DNA from: Hydrogenophaga aromaticivorans
GTDB taxonomy: Bacteria > Pseudomonadota > Gammaproteobacteria > Burkholderiales > Burkholderiaceae_C
Length of the DNA: 64,000 bases
Assembly (NCBI RefSeq): GCF_013387465.1
Contig: NZ_VYGV01000012.1
Span: 169,592-233,591 of the forward strand
Reading direction: 5' to 3'
In this document: in pieces, positions 60,591 through 64,000 of the stretch
How the letters are laid out: every line of letters begins with the position of its first letter
Position numbering within the stretch: the stretch's first letter is position 1
Made by a program: the position numbers and the translations under genes
Notes under the pieces: model-generated
Told to the model about the DNA's origin: nothing
What the model saw: the letters and a program-made list of their open reading frames with translations, nothing else
Databases searched by the model: none

Positions 60591-62168
60591 TTACCGGGAG
60601 GTGCCGTCCGCTGGCAGCATGGGATGGGGCAGGGCCGGCACCGCCGTCCGGCCTGGCGGGGCCAGGCCCGCTTGCCAGGCGCTGAGCCAGGCCGGCAGGG
60701 TTTGAGCGGGCTCGTCGCCCAGCCCGCGCACCACGCAGCCCCCGGCCGCACCGGCCGCGGCCACCGCCTGCAGCTGCGCGGGTTCGAGGATGCCGCCGAT
60801 GCCCACCACCGGCGCGGGCGCCATGTGTGCCCACCAGGCGAGGTTGTCCAGGCCCTGCGGCAGCCAGGGCATGTCCTTGGTGGTGGTGGGCCACACCGGG
60901 CCGCAGGCGATGCAGTCGGGCAACAGCGCGGCGGCGCGGCACAGTTCCCACAGGCTGTGTGAACTGAGACCGAGCTGCACGCCGCTGTCGCGAGCGGCCT
61001 GCAACTGAGCGCGCTCGCCGGGCGTGAGCGCCAGCAGGTCTTCCTGCCCCAGGTGCAGCGCCTGCGCACCGGCCCGCAGCGCGAGTTGCCAGTGGTCGTT
61101 GACCACCAGCGTGGCGCCGGCCGCGTCGGCGGCGCGCAGGCTGAGTTCGATGTCGCGTTGCAGCCGTTCGGACCAGGCCGCGTTGTCCAGACCGGGCGGC
61201 CGCTTCATGCGCAGCTGGATCGTGGGCACGGTGGGGTGGGCGCGCAGCACCGCGGCCACCCGCTCGGCGCTGTCGACGATGGCGTACACGCCCGGTGTAC
61301 GGGCCGACTCTCGTTCCGGCCAACCCGTGGGCGGCTGTTCGTCCAGCGACAGGCGGGGCAGCAGCGTCGGATCGCTGCCGAAACCGGGCCGCGCCACCAC
61401 CGGCCCGGCCCCCTGGCCCACGGCGCGCGCATGGCGCAACGCGTGCGTGGTGGCCATCTTGGCGAGCACGGCGGCGTCGGCCGCGACGAAGCCCAGCGCC
61501 AGCGCGGCGGCCAGCGAGGTGGCGAAGGTGCAGCCGGTGCCGTGGTTGTCCGAGCTGTCCACGCGCGGCAGGCTGAGCCAGCCGCGCGCGTGGGGGGTGT
61601 GCAGCCAGTCGAGCGAGAGGGCCGGTGTGCCAGCGTCACCACCCGTCACCACCACCGCCTGCGCGCCCAGCCGCTGCAGGGCCCCGGCGAGCCCGGGCAC
61701 GTTGTTCGCCGCGTCGGCGCCGAGCAAGGCCGCGGCTTCGCGCTGGTTGGGCGTGATCACGCTGGCGCGTGGCAGCAGCTGTTCGCGGTAGACCTGCAGC
61801 AGCTCATCGCTGGCGAACGCCGCGCCGGTGCTGGCGCGCAGCACCGGGTCGATCACCAGCTGCACCGGCCCGCGCTCGCGCAGGCGGTCCACCCAGCGAG
61901 CGACCACGTGCGCGTTGGCGGCGCTGCCGAGCAAGCCGGTCTTGATCACGCGCGGCGGCAGGTCGGCGGCCAGGGCTTGCAGCTGCGCCTCCAGCAGCTC
62001 CGGCGCCACGGCCTGCACCTGCGTCACGGCCACGGTGCTCTGCGCGGTGACGGCTGCCACCACCGGGCAGAGGTGCACGCCGAAGGCATCGGCCGCACGC
62101 TGGTCGGCCGCCAGGCCCGCGCCGCCACCGCTGTCGGTGCCGGCGATGCTCCAGATCACAGGGGTCAT
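60591..62168 (-). CDS. thiDE: ThiD-ThiE fusion: HMP(-P) kinase / thiamine phosphate synthase
   Basis: A 525-residue bifunctional enzyme. The ThiD part (about 1-260) phosphorylates hydroxymethylpyrimidine: IAGTDSGGGAGLAADQRAADAFG, VIKTGLLGS, ITPNQREAA, DSSDNHGTGCTFATSLAAAL. After a linker, the ThiE part (about 290-510) joins HMP-PP with thiazole phosphate: GVYAIVDSAERV, IQLRMK, LVVNDHWQLALRAGAQALHLGQEDL, GLSSHSLWEL, VVGIGGI. ThiE positions usually QLREK and NDR are here QLRMK and NDH. The start is ATG 62168, immediately after thiG. Confidence 0.93.
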   Translation of the reverse strand: MTPVIWSIAGTDSGGGAGLAADQRAADAFGVHLCPVVAAVTAQSTVAVTQVQAVAPELLEAQLQALAADLPPRVIKTGLLGSAANAHVVARWVDRLRERGPVQLVIDPVLRASTGAAFASDELLQVYREQLLPRASVITPNQREAAALLGADAANNVPGLAGALQRLGAQAVVVTGGDAGTPALSLDWLHTPHARGWLSLPRVDSSDNHGTGCTFATSLAAALALGFVAADAAVLAKMATTHALRHARAVGQGAGPVVARPGFGSDPTLLPRLSLDEQPPTGWPERESARTPGVYAIVDSAERVAAVLRAHPTVPTIQLRMKRPPGLDNAAWSERLQRDIELSLRAADAAGATLVVNDHWQLALRAGAQALHLGQEDLLALTPGERAQLQAARDSGVQLGLSSHSLWELCRAAALLPDCIACGPVWPTTTKDMPWLPQGLDNLAWWAHMAPAPVVGIGGILEPAQLQAVAAAGAAGGCVVRGLGDEPAQTLPAWLSAWQAGLAPPGRTAVPALPHPMLPADGTSR

Positions 62169-62169
62169 G

Positions 62170-62982
62170 TCAGTCAATCAAGAAGGGGTGTCCGCTGACC
62201 GGCGTGCTCGCCACCGCCATGTCCTGCGGCGCCATCACGCCGGCCTCGTACGCCGCGCGACCGGCTTGAATGGCCAGGCCGAAGCCGCGCGCCATGCGCA
62301 CCGGGTCCACGGCCTGGGCCACGGCGGAGTTCAGCAGCACGGCGTCGAAGCCCAGTTCCATCGCGGCGGCGGCGTGTGAAGGCGCGCCGATGCCGGCGTC
62401 CACGATCAGCGGCACGCCGGGCAGCCGTGCGCGCAGGGTGCGCAGCGCAAACGGGTTGATGAGCCCCTGACCCGAGCCGATGGGCGCACCCCAGGGCATC
62501 AGCACCTCGCAGCCCGCGTCCAGCAGGCGCTGGCAGGTGACAAGGTCGTCGGTGCAGTAAGGGAACACGGCGAAGCCGTCGCGCGTGAGCTGCGTCGCGG
62601 CTTCCACCGTGCCCCAGGGGTCGGGCTGCAGGGTGTGTTCGTCGCCCACCACCTCGAGCTTGATCCAGCGCGTGCCGTAGAGCTCGCGCGCCATGTGTGC
62701 CAGCGTGATCGCTTCGCGTGCGGTGCGGCAGCCGGCGGTGTTGGGCAGCAGGTGGGCGTCGTGTTCCTGCATGGCCGTGCGGATGATTTCCACGAAGCCG
62801 TTGTCGCCACCCGCGGCCAGCGTGCGCTTGAGGCCCACGGTGACGATCTGCGTGCCGCTGGCGGCGATGCTGTGGGCCAGCACCTGCGGTGACGGGTAGC
62901 CCGCCGTGCCAAGCAGGAAGCGGCTGGTGAGTTCGACGCCGTAGGGCGCCCAGGTGTTTGTCGGTGTGCTCATGGTGTTCAT
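62170..62982 (-). CDS. thiG: Thiazole synthase ThiG
   Basis: A 270-residue TIM-barrel enzyme that builds the thiazole ring from deoxyxylulose phosphate, dehydroglycine and ThiS thiocarboxylate. Family sequence is clear: [50 protein letters not shown] (with the Schiff-base Lys), [49 protein letters not shown]. The ATG overlaps the thiS stop (ATGA). Confidence 0.97.
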   Translation of the reverse strand: MNTMSTPTNTWAPYGVELTSRFLLGTAGYPSPQVLAHSIAASGTQIVTVGLKRTLAAGGDNGFVEIIRTAMQEHDAHLLPNTAGCRTAREAITLAHMARELYGTRWIKLEVVGDEHTLQPDPWGTVEAATQLTRDGFAVFPYCTDDLVTCQRLLDAGCEVLMPWGAPIGSGQGLINPFALRTLRARLPGVPLIVDAGIGAPSHAAAAMELGFDAVLLNSAVAQAVDPVRMARGFGLAIQAGRAAYEAGVMAPQDMAVASTPVSGHPFLID

Positions 62983-63176
62983 CCGCCCTCGATGGCTTGA
63001 AAGGTCAACACGGTGTCGCCGGTTTTCAAAACGGTGGCTTCGCGTTGCGTGCGCGGGATGAATTCGCCGTTCACCGCCGTGGCGATCTGGTTGGCGTCCA
63101 CCTCTTGTGCTTCCAGCAGCGCGGCCAGCGTCAGGCCTTCGGGGCAGGGCAGAGTGATGTCGTTGAATTGCAGCAT
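62979..63176 (-). CDS. thiS: Sulfur carrier protein ThiS
   Basis: A 65-residue ubiquitin-fold protein ending in the required Gly-Gly (FQAIEGG), the site of thiocarboxylate formation. The start is ATG 63176. It is placed between thiO and thiG with a four-base overlap to thiG. Confidence 0.95.
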   Translation of the reverse strand: MLQFNDITLPCPEGLTLAALLEAQEVDANQIATAVNGEFIPRTQREATVLKTGDTVLTFQAIEGG

Positions 63177-63180
63177 GGTG

Positions 63181-64000
63181 TCAGTGCACCGCACACGGCG
63201 CAGGGGGAACGTCAGAGGGCGCAGCCGGCGCGAGGGTGCCGTCCAGGACAGCCGTGGAACGGGCTTGGCCCGGCCACAGGCTGTGTCCCCCCTCCGGAAC
63301 GGGAGGGGGGAAGCCGCGCAGCGGCGCAGGGGGGTGTCCCAGTCTCGTCAGCGCGTCCTGCACCAGCGCGGGCGCGAGCAGCCAGCCGTGGCGGAACAGG
63401 CCGTTGATGCGCAGCAGGCCGGGCTCGGTGTGGGTATGGGGTTCGTTGTCGGGCAGGGCGGGGCGCAGGTTGGCCTCCATGTGCACGATGCGCGCCTCGG
63501 CCAGTTCGGGCAGCACGCTCTGCGCCGCGGCCATCAGCTCCACGGCGCTGCGCAGGCTCACCGGCGAGCGGTCTTCGCTCTCCACCTCGCTCGCGCCCAC
63601 CACGAACAGGTCGCCCGGGCGCGGCACGATGTAGACCCGGTGGCGCGGGTGCAGCAGGCGCACCGGGCGCTGCAGCTGTACGCCGGGGGCGTGCAGCCAG
63701 ATGACTTCGCCCCGCACGCCGCGCACGGCCAAGTCGGGCCTCGAGTTCACACCGCGCACGTCGATGGCGAGGTCGAAACGCACCGGCCCTTCGCCCGCCA
63801 CCTGCAGCACGCCGGGCGCCACCCGTTCCACGCGCTCACCCCAGCACCAGTGCACGTTCGGCGCCTGCACGGCCAGCGCGTGGAGCATGTCGCGCGACAT
63901 CACCTGCGCCTCGCCGGGCAGCAGCCAGGCGTGCAGACCCGGCGCCAGCGCGGGCTCCAGCGCGGCCAGCGCCGCACGGTCCAGCGGCTGGGGTGCGGGC
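63181..64000 (-). CDS. thiO: Glycine oxidase ThiO, C-terminal part, with repeat-derived tail
   Basis: The frame stays open to the window edge, so the N-terminus with the FAD-binding GxGxxG is outside. The visible part (about 273 residues) shows LDRAALAALEPALAPGLHAWLLPGEAQV, then the substrate/FAD region VIWLHAPGVQLQRPVRLLHPRHRVYIVPRPGDLFVVGASEVE, and NGLFRHGWLLAPALV near the usual end. ThiO oxidises glycine to iminoglycine for thiazole synthesis. About 45 extra C-terminal residues (from HPPAPLRGFPPPVPEGG) come from repeat R4 at 63239-63340. A TPP riboswitch, if present, would lie beyond the window. Confidence 0.88.
   Translation of the reverse strand, partial: PAPQPLDRAALAALEPALAPGLHAWLLPGEAQVMSRDMLHALAVQAPNVHWCWGERVERVAPGVLQVAGEGPVRFDLAIDVRGVNSRPDLAVRGVRGEVIWLHAPGVQLQRPVRLLHPRHRVYIVPRPGDLFVVGASEVESEDRSPVSLRSAVELMAAAQSVLPELAEARIVHMEANLRPALPDNEPHTHTEPGLLRINGLFRHGWLLAPALVQDALTRLGHPPAPLRGFPPPVPEGGHSLWPGQARSTAVLDGTLAPAAPSDVPPAPCAVH
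63239..63340. repeat. GC-rich palindromic repeat R4, read through in the thiO 3' end
   Basis: On the minus strand: GGACACCCCCCTGCGCCGCT, GCGCGGCTTCCCCCC, CCGGAGGGGGGACACAGCC, then GGCCGGGCCAAGCCCGTTCC. The layout (ACACCCCC, GC palindrome, CCCCC/GGGGG hairpin, GACAC, second hairpin) is that of R1. It has no in-frame stop in the thiO frame. Confidence 0.6.

Overview
The window is high-GC bacterial chromosome with dense, tightly spaced genes. The gene content suggests a betaproteobacterium of the Comamonadaceae (order Burkholderiales), possibly Hydrogenophaga or a close relative. Pointers are a complete glyoxylate carboligase pathway, many LysR regulators, an orphan Bug-type binding protein, a DUF3348/DUF802/OmpA/DUF2894 operon, a ThiD-ThiE fusion, and GC-rich palindromic intergenic repeats. 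The genus is inference. I see no rRNA, tRNA, CRISPR array or intact insertion sequence.

Left part (1-17 kb): the end of S-formylglutathione hydrolase; a lipoprotein/ECF sigma/anti-sigma operon; an acyl-CoA synthetase; a hydratase; two tandem carboxylesterases; and a catabolic block. In that block 8-oxoguanine deaminase (with an MFS exporter and a LysR regulator) lies beside glyoxylate carboligase, hydroxypyruvate isomerase, tartronate semialdehyde reductase, glycerate 2-kinase and a DeoR regulator. Together they would take purine- or glycolate-derived glyoxylate to 2-phosphoglycerate.

Middle (17-33.6 kb): a four-gene operon encodes a MotA/ExbB-like protein with a very long helical tail (DUF802) and a MotB/OmpA-like partner, flanked by DUF3348 and DUF2894. 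It resembles the stator part of the Zorya defence motor but has no Zorya effector genes. Next come a tandem DUF1428 protein and a VOC protein, then an ECF41 sigma factor with its carboxymuconolactone-decarboxylase/oxidoreductase operon; both ECF41 promoters can be read directly. A Bug-type binding protein with a divergent LysR, two methyltransferases and a small integron follow. The integron has a class-1-like integrase, an attI site with a LexA-like box, and two gene cassettes whose core sites match exactly.

Right part (33.6-64 kb): a glutathione S-transferase pseudogene stopped inside a perfect palindrome; LysR/epimerase; an SSB-like protein; a Phd/VapC toxin-antitoxin pair; RsgA; a frameshifted MFS exporter; an ABC exporter; a NarX/NarL-like pair; a LexA-controlled PA0069-type radical SAM protein; a five-gene operon of response regulators, PAS kinase, HDOD and HD-GYP proteins; a C4-dicarboxylate sensing and uptake locus (DctS/DctR, DctP, DctA); a TakP-like TRAP binding protein; and the thiamine genes thiO-thiS-thiG-thiDE, running off the right edge.

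Palindromic GC-rich repeats occur at many gene ends. Two copies appear to have been absorbed in frame into proteins (DUF2894 N-terminus, ThiO C-terminus).
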